64,000 nt of DNA from JAALKW01 sp963974485 (GTDB taxonomy: Bacteria; Pseudomonadota; Gammaproteobacteria; Legionellales; Legionellaceae), in assembly GCA_963974485.1 (NCBI GenBank), contig CAXBBS010000005.1, forward strand, positions 113,813-177,812, given 5' to 3'. Under the pieces are notes generated by a model. That model worked only from the letters and a program-made list of their open reading frames with translations. It had not been told where the DNA came from and ran no database searches. Positions 24,102 to 32,688 of this stretch are shown in pieces. The position numbers were made by a program, and so were the translations under genes. Each line of letters starts with the position of its first letter. Position 1 is the first letter of the stretch.

Positions 24102-25147
24102 GAATAAAGATAAAATCCAGCCTTATTTTGTGTGTATTGATTGCCAGCTTAGGGTTGGGTGATCTGGCGTGGTGTGCTGACAAAAATGATTCAGCTGACC
24201 AGGCTTTAGAGCAGTTGCGCATGCTACAGAAACGACTAGGCACGCAATCCTCCGAGGAGGCATCAGCAACATCTTCCGCACCGTCAACACCGCCTGCACG
24301 AACAACGCGAGTTAGGAGAGGTCGAGCTGCGAGCGAAGACAATGTTGCAGCAAGTACACCGTCTTCAAAAGATGCAATTATTGACGATCTGGCTTTCCGT
24401 GAAGTTAGAAAAAAAATGTTTCCTTTATCACCTGACCAAACGATCGAAGTAAAAAAGTGGTATGAAAGCGACGAATATGCGAAAGCATCGTCAGCCAGTA
24501 CGCCACCTAAGCCAACGGCCACTTCACAAATGGTTGATTTGTCGCCAGGTTCAACGCCACCGGTTATTCGTCTGTCACAAGGTTTTGTTTCTTCATTGGT
24601 TTTTCTTGATTCAACCGGTGCGCCTTGGCCGATTGCTGCGTATGATTTAGGGGATCCCAATGCGTTTAATATTCAATGGGATAGAGTCAGCAATACGTTA
24701 ATGATTCAAGCAAGTAAGCTGTATACGTACGGTAATTTAGCTGTTCGACTTCGCGGTTTGAATACGCCGGTCATGTTAACCTTGATTCCTGGGCAACAAG
24801 CTGTGGATTATCGTGTTGATTTACGTGTGAATGGCAACGGGCCTAATGCTAAACAAATACCGATGGATGTCAGCCTTCCCTCTTCAACCAACGATGTTTT
24901 ATTACATGTGCTTGATGGCGTTCCTCCAAGCGGAAGCTCACGTTTAACCGTAAGTGGTGGTGATGCACAAGCTTGGATATTGAATGGTAAGATGTTTGTC
25001 AGAACAAGTTTAACCATCTTGTCCCCAGGGTGGCTAGGAAGCATGACCAGTGCGGATGGCACACATGCCTATGAAATGCATAAATCGCCCGTGCTACTTG
25101 TTTCATGGCATGGAAAAGTGATGCAGCTTAAGGTGGAAGGGTTATAA
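24098..25147 (+). CDS. icmK: Dot/Icm outer-membrane core protein DotH/IcmK
   Basis: 349 residues (Legionella 360). A signal peptide ends near residue 26 (AWCA-DK). The middle is low-complexity Ser/Thr/Ala/Pro (about 50-85 and again near 125-140). A conserved C-terminal domain contains VDLSPGSTPPVIRLSQGFVSSLVFLDSTGAPWPI and further beta-rich sequence. DotH forms the outer-membrane ring with DotC and DotD, together with DotG. Four bases separate it from icmE. Confidence 0.96.
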   Translation: MRIKIKSSLILCVLIASLGLGDLAWCADKNDSADQALEQLRMLQKRLGTQSSEEASATSSAPSTPPARTTRVRRGRAASEDNVAASTPSSKDAIIDDLAFREVRKKMFPLSPDQTIEVKKWYESDEYAKASSASTPPKPTATSQMVDLSPGSTPPVIRLSQGFVSSLVFLDSTGAPWPIAAYDLGDPNAFNIQWDRVSNTLMIQASKLYTYGNLAVRLRGLNTPVMLTLIPGQQAVDYRVDLRVNGNGPNAKQIPMDVSLPSSTNDVLLHVLDGVPPSGSSRLTVSGGDAQAWILNGKMFVRTSLTILSPGWLGSMTSADGTHAYEMHKSPVLLVSWHGKVMQLKVEGL

Positions 25148-25151
25148 AACC

Positions 25152-28100
25152 ATGGCCGGAAAAAAAGATAATATAAAAGCACTTTTTTCAAACACGCGCA
25201 CACGTGTGATTATTTTATTTACTGTAATCTTGCTGTGCACAACCGTGATTATTGGATTTGTAAAATTTGGTGGTATCACGAAACAAAGGCTTTCAGAAGC
25301 AGGCGCTAATGTTAAGCGTGTTTCTCCACGTATTCGTTCGATTCCTGGTGCGTTGGATCCAACCGCTCAGTATGCCGGCTTGCAGGAGCAACAAAATATC
25401 AACCAAGCCGAAACTGCGGCCACCAAAGGTGGAAGCGCTATACCAACCTTGATTAAGACGCAACGATTTGGAGACGGGGTTGAGCTTATCGGTGGGGAAT
25501 CGGGAGAGGGGAGCTTAGGTTTTACCTCGTTATCTAAAGCAAATCTTGATGGCTCACAAAAAGGCTTATGGATTCAAACACTCAATAACGACAACTGCAG
25601 TCGTAATGCCATGAAAAAAATTGTAGAGCAGGGTGGATCCATTAAGGTGCTTCATGAGGCATGCTCGTGTGCGATTTTAAGAGATTATGGTTACACACTA
25701 CCGGATTTGGTCACAGCATGTTCATGTCCGGAATTAAAAGCGATAGCGTTCACAGCAAGCGAGTTAAAAGCTGTCGGTTATACTGCAGATCAGCTCAAGC
25801 GTTGTGGTTTTTCTGCTTGCGAAACACGCGGCGCTGAATTTAGTGCGGAAGCCATGCGAGAAGGTGGTTTTTCTGACGGTGAATTAAGAGGGGCAGGTTT
25901 CTCAGCCATTGAAGTTGCGCAGGCCAGTGGTTTACCTGATGGCATGTCGCTGGAAGATATTTCTGATGCTAATTGTGAGGTTGATACGTTAACAAAATTG
26001 CGAGAAGCCGGTGTGAGTGCGGCTGTGATACAGCGCAGTCTTGCATGCCCACCTGCTAATTTGAAGGCGGCAGGTTTCAGTGCAGCAGAATTAAAGCGTG
26101 CAGGCATGAGCGCTGCAGCATTACTTGCGAATGGATTCGGCGTGGCCGAACTAAAGCAAGCCGGTTACGATGCACGGGATCTGTTAAAAGCCGGCCTTGC
26201 GGAAAAAAATCTAATCGATGCAGGATTTACGCAAGATGATATTAAAGTAGCGCAGCGTGGCTTACCACCGCTTCCCGCCAGTGTTCTAGCATTACGTAAT
26301 AGCGGAGAGCGAGACAGTGTAGGCGGATTAAAAGTTGCACGCGCCGCAGGTGTTTCGGCACGTGTGATTCGAGATGCGCTCGGTTCGTCAGCTGCAGCGA
26401 TGAAAGCGGCGGGCTATACAGCTCAAGAGCTGAAAGACGCTGGGTATAATGCAGCAGAACTTGATAAGGCTGGTTTTTCTTTAAAAGAACTAAAAGACGC
26501 AGGTTATTCAGTATCTGATTTGCGCGCCATGGGCTACGATCCGAAAGAGCTTAAAGCCGCGGGCTTTCGTGCTTCGGATTTGATTAGTGCTGGTTTTTCC
26601 GCTGAAGGACTTAAGAAATTCGGTTACAGCGCACAGGATTTAAAAAAGCTTGGCTATGATGCTGCCGCACTCATCAAAGCTGGATATTCTGCTGAAGATC
26701 TTAAAAACGCAGGCTATTCTGCAGCGGATTTAAAAAATGCGGGAATGTCTGTTGAGGCTCTTAAAAATGCAGGCTTTTCTGCTAATGATTTAAAAGGGTT
26801 TGGTTACGACGCTACGGCACTGATTAAAGCGGGTTATTCTGCTGAAGCTTTGGAAAAAGCCGGTTTTGCGGCGGCGGATCTAAAACGTGCGGGTTTGTCA
26901 GCGGATGCGCTTAAAAACGCAGGATTTTCTGCTACTGATTTAAAAAAGCTAGGTTATGATGCAGTTGCGCTTATCAAAGCTGGCTTTTCTCCCAGCGATC
27001 TCACGTCAGCTGGTTTCACTGTTTCCGATTTAAAACGCATCGGTTTTTCAATTGAAGAGCTTAAAAAAGCAGGATTTTCTGCTTCTGATTTGAAAAAAAT
27101 GGGTTATGATGCAGCGGCACTCATCAAGGCCGGTTTTTCTCCCCGTGAACTGAGTACGGCAGGTTTTCGGGCTTCTGAGCTTAATAGCATGGGTTTTTCT
27201 GCTCAAGCGCTGAAACAAGCTGGTTTTTCTGCTTCTGAATTGAAAAAATTGGGTTATGACGCTTCGGAGTTAATCAAAGCAGGTTTTTCTCCCAGCGAGC
27301 TGAGTGCAGCAGGGTTTCGTGTGGCTGATCTACAAAATATGAAGATGTCTGCATCCGAGCTCAAAAAATTCGGTTATGATGCTTCAGCGCTGATGAAAGC
27401 AGGGTTTTCAGTTGAAGATCTTAAAAAATCAGGTTTTGTAGCGTCTGATTTAAAAACGCTTGGTTATGATGCAGCGGCGCTTCTTAAGGCTGGTTTTTCA
27501 CCTAGAGATCTTATTGCTGCGGGCTTTCGTGTTGCAGATTTAAAACGCGCAGGTTTTTCAGTCGAAGATCTTAAAAAAGCAGGATTTTCTGCCTCTGATT
27601 TAAAAAAATTGGGTTACGATGCTTTAGCTCTCACTGAAGCCGGATTTACAGCGGGTGAGCTCCTGACGGCAGGTTTTTCCTCAGAAGCGATGATGGCGGC
27701 AACCAAAGCTGCAAAAAACACGAAGCAGCCGATTCCTGAAAGCTTACGGTCAATGGCCTCGGATATTAATAACGTGAATGGATTGCGTGCAGCGCGAGCT
27801 TCAGGTGTATCAGCCGGTGTTATTCGTGATGCTTTGGGTTCTTCGGCGGAGGCGATGAAAGCGGCAGGCTTTACATTAGAGGAATTAAAAGCGGCAGGTT
27901 ATACGGCTGACGAATTAAAAGCTTTAGGGAATACAGCTGCGCAATTAAAGGCGTTAGGTTATACAGCTGAACAACTTAAAGATGCTGGATTTAGTGCACA
28001 ACAGCTTAAAGCAACGGGATATACGGCGCAGCAATTACAAGCTGCAGGTTACCCGGCAAAAGACTTGAAAGCTTTAGGTTATACGGCGGAGCAATTAAAA

Positions 28101-30149
28101 GCTGCGGGTTATCAAGCGGAAGATTTAAAGGCTATAGGCTATACAGCAGAGCAATTAAAGGCCTTAGGTTATCCCGCCGAGCAACTGAAAGAGGCCGGAT
28201 TTAACCGACAAGAGTTAGAAGCGGCTGGCTATACGGTCAAGCAATTGCAAACCGCAGGTTATACGGCAAAAGATCTGAAAGCCTTGGGCTATACAGCGGG
28301 GCAGTTAAAGGACTTGGGCTATACAGCCGCGCAACTCAAAGAGGCCGGTTTTAGTGCCGAGGAATTAAAATCAGTGGGGTATACTGCGAACCAATTACAG
28401 ACCTCAGGTTATACGGCAGAAGATTTGAAAGCCCTAGGTTATACATCGGGCCAACTTAAAGAGGCTGGGTTTAGTCGGCAGCAGTTGGAATCTGCGGGCT
28501 TTACTTCAGAAGAATTAAAAGCTGCAGGTTATGCTGCGCAAGACTTGAAGGCTTTAGGCTATACAGCCGCTCAATTAAAAGAACTCGGCTATACAGCGGA
28601 GCAGCTTAAAAATGCTGGATTTAACAGGCAGCAATTAGAAGCTGCAGGTTATAGCGCAAAAGATTTAGAAACGCTAGGGTATACAGCCGAGCAATTGAAA
28701 GCTGCAGGTTATACAACTCAGCAGTTAAAAGCTGCAGGTTATACCGCGCAGCAATTACAAGCTTTAGGTAATACAGCTGAGCAGCTGAAGGCTGCAGGAT
28801 ATACGGCTGAGCAGTTAAAAGCAGCAGGTTATACAGCCGAGCAATTGAAAGTTGCAGGTTATACAACCCAGCAATTAAAAACCGCAGGTTATAACGCGCA
28901 GCAATTGCAAGCTTTAGGGAATACTGCGGAGCAGTTGAAGGCCGCAGGTTATACAGTTCAGGAATTAAAAACCGCAGGGTATACGACACAGCAGCTAAAA
29001 ACAGCAGGTCATACAGCCGAGCAACTTAAAAACGCTGGATATAGTGCGCAGCAGCTTAAAGCCGCCGGTTATTCAGCCGCACAGTTGGAGGCCGCCGGTT
29101 TTACGGGCGAACAACTCAAAGAGGCGGGTTATACTGCTAAACAATTAAAAGCATTAGGTGCGACCGTGAAGCAGTTGAAAGCTTTGGGCTATACAGCGGC
29201 ACAATTGGAAGCAGCAGGATTCAGTGATGAGGCTTTAACTCGTGATGCGTTATCGCTTGATAATATTGGGGACCCTTCGCGTAAACAACAAGGGGCTAAA
29301 TCTGAAGCTAAAGAGTTGCAAGCACTGATGGCGCGTCAGCAAGTCAACATGTCGGATCAACGCAACAAAGAACAAATGAAGCGCTCAACGGATCGCATGA
29401 TTTCGGCGGCCGAAAATGCTATGAAAGGTTGGACAAAAGTTGCGACACAAGTCTTCATCGAAGGCAGTGCAAAAGATTATGAAGACACGCAGAAACAAGC
29501 TGGACTGCTAGGGAATGCTGTAGCTGCAAATCCTAACCAACGGCCTGATTCAAATGATATGAACGCATCCTCTTCGCCAGGTGTGTTTATTAAAACGGGT
29601 GATATTTTATTTGCAGTCTTAGATACGTCGGTCAATACCGATGAGCCCGGTCCTATTCTTGCAACCATTGTTTCGGGCAAGTTAAAAGGATCAAAAATTA
29701 TCGGGAGCTTTACCTTGCCCGCGAATGCTAGCAAAATGGTTCTTACGTTTAATACCTTATCGATGCTCGGTTCAGATAAGACCATATCAATTAGCTCCTA
29801 TGCCATTGACCCAAGCACAGCTCGCACAGCATTGGCTGGCCGAGTGAACCATCATTATCTGATGCGTTACGGCTCGCTGTTTGCATCGACGTTTCTAGCC
29901 GGATTTAGTAGTGCGATTCAATCGGCAGATACAACAATATCCATTGGAGGAACGGGAGGAACGACCGATACGACCGTTCAAAATGGTATCGACCGTTCGT
30001 TACTTGAAAATGCATTGATTGGTTTAGGTGAAGTGGGTAAAGCATGGTCTGAAACGGCTCAACAATTGATGAATCGACCCACCACAGTGGAATTGTATTC
30101 TGGCACGGGGATGGGGATCTTGTTTACGCAAGATGTTCAACTGGCATAA
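25152..30149 (+). CDS. icmE: Dot/Icm core channel protein DotG/IcmE with very long repeat domain
   Basis: 1665 residues, against about 1048 in Legionella. The cytosolic N-terminus leads into one membrane helix (about 16-38). Residues about 150-1365 are made of decapeptides of the form A-G-Y/F-T/S-A-x-x-L-K-x. The C-terminal TrbI/VirB10-like domain (about 1430-1665) includes VFIKTGDILFAVLDTSVNTDEPGPILATIVSG, as in all DotG proteins. The family is known for such repeats, which span the periplasm around the channel. The size here comes entirely from repeat growth in four modules. Very similar 30-bp units mean that length may vary between strains, and assembly collapse is possible. Confidence 0.97.
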   Translation: MAGKKDNIKALFSNTRTRVIILFTVILLCTTVIIGFVKFGGITKQRLSEAGANVKRVSPRIRSIPGALDPTAQYAGLQEQQNINQAETAATKGGSAIPTLIKTQRFGDGVELIGGESGEGSLGFTSLSKANLDGSQKGLWIQTLNNDNCSRNAMKKIVEQGGSIKVLHEACSCAILRDYGYTLPDLVTACSCPELKAIAFTASELKAVGYTADQLKRCGFSACETRGAEFSAEAMREGGFSDGELRGAGFSAIEVAQASGLPDGMSLEDISDANCEVDTLTKLREAGVSAAVIQRSLACPPANLKAAGFSAAELKRAGMSAAALLANGFGVAELKQAGYDARDLLKAGLAEKNLIDAGFTQDDIKVAQRGLPPLPASVLALRNSGERDSVGGLKVARAAGVSARVIRDALGSSAAAMKAAGYTAQELKDAGYNAAELDKAGFSLKELKDAGYSVSDLRAMGYDPKELKAAGFRASDLISAGFSAEGLKKFGYSAQDLKKLGYDAAALIKAGYSAEDLKNAGYSAADLKNAGMSVEALKNAGFSANDLKGFGYDATALIKAGYSAEALEKAGFAAADLKRAGLSADALKNAGFSATDLKKLGYDAVALIKAGFSPSDLTSAGFTVSDLKRIGFSIEELKKAGFSASDLKKMGYDAAALIKAGFSPRELSTAGFRASELNSMGFSAQALKQAGFSASELKKLGYDASELIKAGFSPSELSAAGFRVADLQNMKMSASELKKFGYDASALMKAGFSVEDLKKSGFVASDLKTLGYDAAALLKAGFSPRDLIAAGFRVADLKRAGFSVEDLKKAGFSASDLKKLGYDALALTEAGFTAGELLTAGFSSEAMMAATKAAKNTKQPIPESLRSMASDINNVNGLRAARASGVSAGVIRDALGSSAEAMKAAGFTLEELKAAGYTADELKALGNTAAQLKALGYTAEQLKDAGFSAQQLKATGYTAQQLQAAGYPAKDLKALGYTAEQLKAAGYQAEDLKAIGYTAEQLKALGYPAEQLKEAGFNRQELEAAGYTVKQLQTAGYTAKDLKALGYTAGQLKDLGYTAAQLKEAGFSAEELKSVGYTANQLQTSGYTAEDLKALGYTSGQLKEAGFSRQQLESAGFTSEELKAAGYAAQDLKALGYTAAQLKELGYTAEQLKNAGFNRQQLEAAGYSAKDLETLGYTAEQLKAAGYTTQQLKAAGYTAQQLQALGNTAEQLKAAGYTAEQLKAAGYTAEQLKVAGYTTQQLKTAGYNAQQLQALGNTAEQLKAAGYTVQELKTAGYTTQQLKTAGHTAEQLKNAGYSAQQLKAAGYSAAQLEAAGFTGEQLKEAGYTAKQLKALGATVKQLKALGYTAAQLEAAGFSDEALTRDALSLDNIGDPSRKQQGAKSEAKELQALMARQQVNMSDQRNKEQMKRSTDRMISAAENAMKGWTKVATQVFIEGSAKDYEDTQKQAGLLGNAVAANPNQRPDSNDMNASSSPGVFIKTGDILFAVLDTSVNTDEPGPILATIVSGKLKGSKIIGSFTLPANASKMVLTFNTLSMLGSDKTISISSYAIDPSTARTALAGRVNHHYLMRYGSLFASTFLAGFSSAIQSADTTISIGGTGGTTDTTVQNGIDRSLLENALIGLGEVGKAWSETAQQLMNRPTTVELYSGTGMGILFTQDVQLA
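25599..26320 (+). repeat. icmE repeat modules 1 and 2 (degenerate)
   Basis: Two short modules of diverged decapeptides. Each opens with a header of about 30 residues, at about 25599 (ending ILRDYG) and about 25979 (AGVSAAVIQRSLACPPANLKAAG). They are cysteine-containing and less regular than the later modules, suggesting that they are older. Confidence 0.7.
26320..27770 (+). repeat. icmE module 3: 150-bp higher-order repeat built from five 30-bp units
   Basis: After a header (AGVSARVIRDALGSSAAAMKAAG), decapeptides are ordered in sets of five, marked by GYDA-x-ALIKAG. The GYD codons fall at 26532, 26652, 26802, 26952, 27102, 27252, 27372, 27462 and 27612. The steps are 120, 150, 150, 150, 150, 120, 90 and 150 bases, always a multiple of 30. 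This indicates duplication of a five-unit block followed by loss of single units. Confidence 0.85.
27770..29225 (+). repeat. icmE module 4: nearly uniform 30-bp decapeptide tandem array
   Basis: After a header almost identical to that of module 3 (AGVSAGVIRDALGSSAEAMKAAG), units run as AGYTAEQLKA and close variants to about 29225. Neighbouring units are highly alike at the DNA level. Glutamine replaces aspartate compared with module 3, so the two arrays grew independently. Confidence 0.85.
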
Positions 30150-30171
30150 AATTTAGGTAAGTAGGTGAACC

Positions 30172-31038
30172 ATGGCTGATAAAGATACACGCGTTGAAGA
30201 CATTGGGGATAACGATGAATATCAGTTTGCTGATCTTGATGGATTAGGAACGGAGTCGATGGATGCAGTCTTGGATGCTGATGAAGTTGATGAAGCCGAA
30301 TTCGAAGAGACCGGAGAAGGTGTGTCTTCACCGCCAGGACGAGGACGACTCGATCCTCATATGATAAAAATTATAAAAAATGGTGCGCTCGTGGTCGGCG
30401 GACTGATCCTATTTTTACTGGCTTATAAAGTCGTTATGTCTTTTATGGCGGCGTCTCCTAAAGTTATCAATAAAAATATACCGGTCGTTGTGAGGCAAAC
30501 CGCTCAGGTTCAATCCCAGACACCTAAAGTGTCTATGCCCGCGCCTAGACCCGTCGCCCAAGTCTCCAATGAAGCCTTGGATAATGCCGATAAGAAAATA
30601 ACCGCGCTTGAGCAAGAACGAGGCCGTTTACAGACCGATGTGTTTGCGATGCAAAAGCAAATTCGCGATGTCACACAAACAGTCGGTAGCATGACGGCAA
30701 GTCTGAATGACATCAAGCAGAGCATGGAGCAAATCAACGAAAAAATGGAGCAGCAATCACAGCAAATGGTGCGTTTGCAGTCGATCAAGCGTACGAAGCG
30801 TCGTGCATCCACACCCAGTGTTAAAAAAGTAACGCCAAAAGTTGAGCAGACGCAGTATTATATACAGGCGATTATTCCTGGTCGTGCGTGGCTTATGTCA
30901 ACAAAAGGTGCCATGCTTACGGTGAGTCGTGGCTCGGCCGTTCCTGGCTACGGTGATGTACGGTTAATTAATCCAAAGCTCGGACGTATTTTTATGAGCT
31001 CTGGCCGCGTTATTCAGTTTAGTCAAGCAGACAGCTGA
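30172..31038 (+). CDS. icmG: Dot/Icm inner-membrane protein DotF/IcmG
   Basis: 288 residues (Legionella 269). A very acidic cytosolic N-terminus (about 1-55) precedes one membrane helix (about 68-86, ALVVGGLILFLLAYKVVM). A periplasmic coiled coil (about 138-205, Glu/Gln/Lys rich) follows, and then a C-terminal beta domain beginning YYIQAIIPGRAWLMSTKGAML. DotF binds DotG at the inner membrane and in some reports interacts with effectors. It lies 22 bases after icmE and 7 before icmC. Confidence 0.95.
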   Translation: MADKDTRVEDIGDNDEYQFADLDGLGTESMDAVLDADEVDEAEFEETGEGVSSPPGRGRLDPHMIKIIKNGALVVGGLILFLLAYKVVMSFMAASPKVINKNIPVVVRQTAQVQSQTPKVSMPAPRPVAQVSNEALDNADKKITALEQERGRLQTDVFAMQKQIRDVTQTVGSMTASLNDIKQSMEQINEKMEQQSQQMVRLQSIKRTKRRASTPSVKKVTPKVEQTQYYIQAIIPGRAWLMSTKGAMLTVSRGSAVPGYGDVRLINPKLGRIFMSSGRVIQFSQADS

Positions 31039-31045
31039 GGAAACT

Positions 31046-31576
31046 ATGATTGACACGAGTCAAACAAGTGTCTTAATTAATCTCGCTAAATCACTTATTC
31101 CCGTTCAGAAGTTGATTACGGGAGCAGCGTATTTATTGGGTATCGCTTTTGCGTTAAAAGCCTTGTATAGCCTTAAGATTTATGGGGAAGCGAAGACCAT
31201 GCAGTCTTCGAGCACCAGTATTAAAGAGCCGCTTTTTAATTTAATGATTGCTGGTTTTTTGGTGTTTTTTCCTACCGGTTTTGATCTCATGATGAATACG
31301 ACATTTGGATATTCAAACATCCTGGCGTATAGTGATAGTAGTCTTACGGACTCGCTTTTTGGAGGCAATGGTCAGTTAGGTAATGCGGTGGTGATTATCT
31401 TTCAAACCATTGGGTTGTATGCATTTACCCGAGGGTGGGTTTTGATTGCTCGAGCAGCAGGACAGGGGCAGCAACCCGGTGGTACGGGTAAAGGCTTGAT
31501 GCATATTTTTGGCGGGATCTTGGCTGTAAACATTGTTGGAACGGTTGAGGTGCTAAGGAATACGCTGTTTGGTTAA
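31046..31576 (+). CDS. icmC: Dot/Icm inner-membrane protein DotE/IcmC
   Basis: 176 residues (Legionella 194). Hydrophobic segments lie at about 23-45, 60-80, 105-130 and 150-172. Family-typical sequence is LITGAAYLLGIAFALKALYSLKIYGEAKTM and GFLVFFPTGFDLMMNTTFGYSN. Its N-terminal half resembles the icmD product downstream, which shares the KLITAASYLAG pattern, so the two are related within the system. Confidence 0.95.
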   Translation: MIDTSQTSVLINLAKSLIPVQKLITGAAYLLGIAFALKALYSLKIYGEAKTMQSSSTSIKEPLFNLMIAGFLVFFPTGFDLMMNTTFGYSNILAYSDSSLTDSLFGGNGQLGNAVVIIFQTIGLYAFTRGWVLIARAAGQGQQPGGTGKGLMHIFGGILAVNIVGTVEVLRNTLFG

Positions 31577-31618
31577 TCTTGTGAGTTTTATTGAGGTTGT
31601 TTAAATAGGAGATAAAGG

Positions 31619-32008
31619 ATGAAAAATAAAAATAAAAAATTAAGTCGGGCGCAAAGTACCTTAGGATTTGCTGCATTGAGCTTGTTGATGTTCTCAACCG
31701 GTGCAATGGCTTCAGATTTGACGTTAGGCGGTATGGCGAGTCAGGTGACCAGTTCGTTTGGTAGCCTTACCAAGCTGATTACAGCAGCATCGTATTTGGC
31801 CGGGTTAGGTTTTGCAATTGGGGCTATCATGAAGTTTAAAGCTCACAAAGATAACCCAACACAAATTACAGTCGGTACGCCGATTGCATTGGTATTTATT
31901 GCTGCAGCTTTGCTATTCCTGCCGTCTATATTGGATGTTGCTGGTTCAACCATGTTTGGATCCGAGAAAACAGTTTCAGGTTCTTCCGGTACAGAGTACG
32001 GTGGTTAA
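31619..32008 (+). CDS. icmD: Dot/Icm inner-membrane protein DotP/IcmD
   Basis: 129 residues (Legionella 132). There is an N-terminal signal-like hydrophobic stretch (about 16-32, ending GAMAS). Two membrane helices carry LTKLITAASYLAGLGFAIGAIMKFKAHKDNPTQI and VFIAAALLFLPSILDVAG. It is a short paralogue-like relative of IcmC. The ATG follows AGGAGATAAAGG. Confidence 0.95.
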   Translation: MKNKNKKLSRAQSTLGFAALSLLMFSTGAMASDLTLGGMASQVTSSFGSLTKLITAASYLAGLGFAIGAIMKFKAHKDNPTQITVGTPIALVFIAAALLFLPSILDVAGSTMFGSEKTVSGSSGTEYGG

Positions 32009-32032
32009 TGCAGGTATAGGAGGTGATAAGGT

Positions 32033-32668
32033 ATGCAACGTCCATCTGAATCACCTCTGATTCGTTTAAAGGCTTCTGCAGGTGCCTGGCGGTTGTATTC
32101 CGCCAGGCAAGCAGATCCTCGTTTTAAAGCGTTTGAAAAGAAAGTTTTCGAGCGTGATAACTACACCTGTAAATTTTGTGGTTTTCAAGCGCGAAGTTTA
32201 CAAGAAGTGGTGAATCTTGATGGTAATTACACGCATAACAAGCTTGCAAACTTAGCGACGGCTTGTTGTTTTTGTGCTCAATGTTTTTTTATTGAGTCGG
32301 TTGGTGTGGGTGGTTACGGTGGTGGGACACTGATATATTTGCCGGAACTTTCACAAGTTGAATTGAACAGCCTGTGTCACGTTTTGTTTTGTGCAATTAC
32401 CAATGATACGGGGTACAAGAGTACCGCGCAGAGTATTTATCGAAGTTTTAAGTTTAGAGCGCAACCGGTTGAAGAAAAATTTGGTGAAGGAACGAGCGAT
32501 CCATCGATTATGGGACGACTTCTGATTGACTCCGATACCAATGCTGAAAAAAGCGACCAATTATTCCAAGATATTCGACTTTTGCCGTCACGTGCAAAAT
32601 TTCGTCGGCAAATCGAACGTTGGGCAGCAGGTGCCCTCGAAGAAATGTCAGGAAAGTCTTCTGACTAA
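32033..32668 (+). CDS. icmJ: Dot/Icm coupling-complex protein DotN/IcmJ
   Basis: 211 residues (Legionella 208). A zinc-type cysteine cluster is visible: CKFCGF at about 43-48 and CCFCAQC at about 81-87, resembling HNH-type folds. In Legionella DotN binds the DotL C-terminal tail and stabilises the coupling complex. Upstream sequence has AGGAGG. It is soluble, with no signal or membrane helix. Confidence 0.96.
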   Translation: MQRPSESPLIRLKASAGAWRLYSARQADPRFKAFEKKVFERDNYTCKFCGFQARSLQEVVNLDGNYTHNKLANLATACCFCAQCFFIESVGVGGYGGGTLIYLPELSQVELNSLCHVLFCAITNDTGYKSTAQSIYRSFKFRAQPVEEKFGEGTSDPSIMGRLLIDSDTNAEKSDQLFQDIRLLPSRAKFRRQIERWAAGALEEMSGKSSD

Positions 32669-32688
32669 ATGTTATTTGGAGATAGAGC

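Noticed and set aside
28621..28989. 122-codon antisense frame inside icmE
   Set aside because: It is a by-product of the 30-bp repeat read backwards, giving repeated Leu/Tyr/Asn, with no start signal.
26320..29225. CRISPR-like array of 30-bp repeats
   Set aside because: The units are in frame within icmE, directly adjacent without unique spacers, and encode the known DotG decapeptide.
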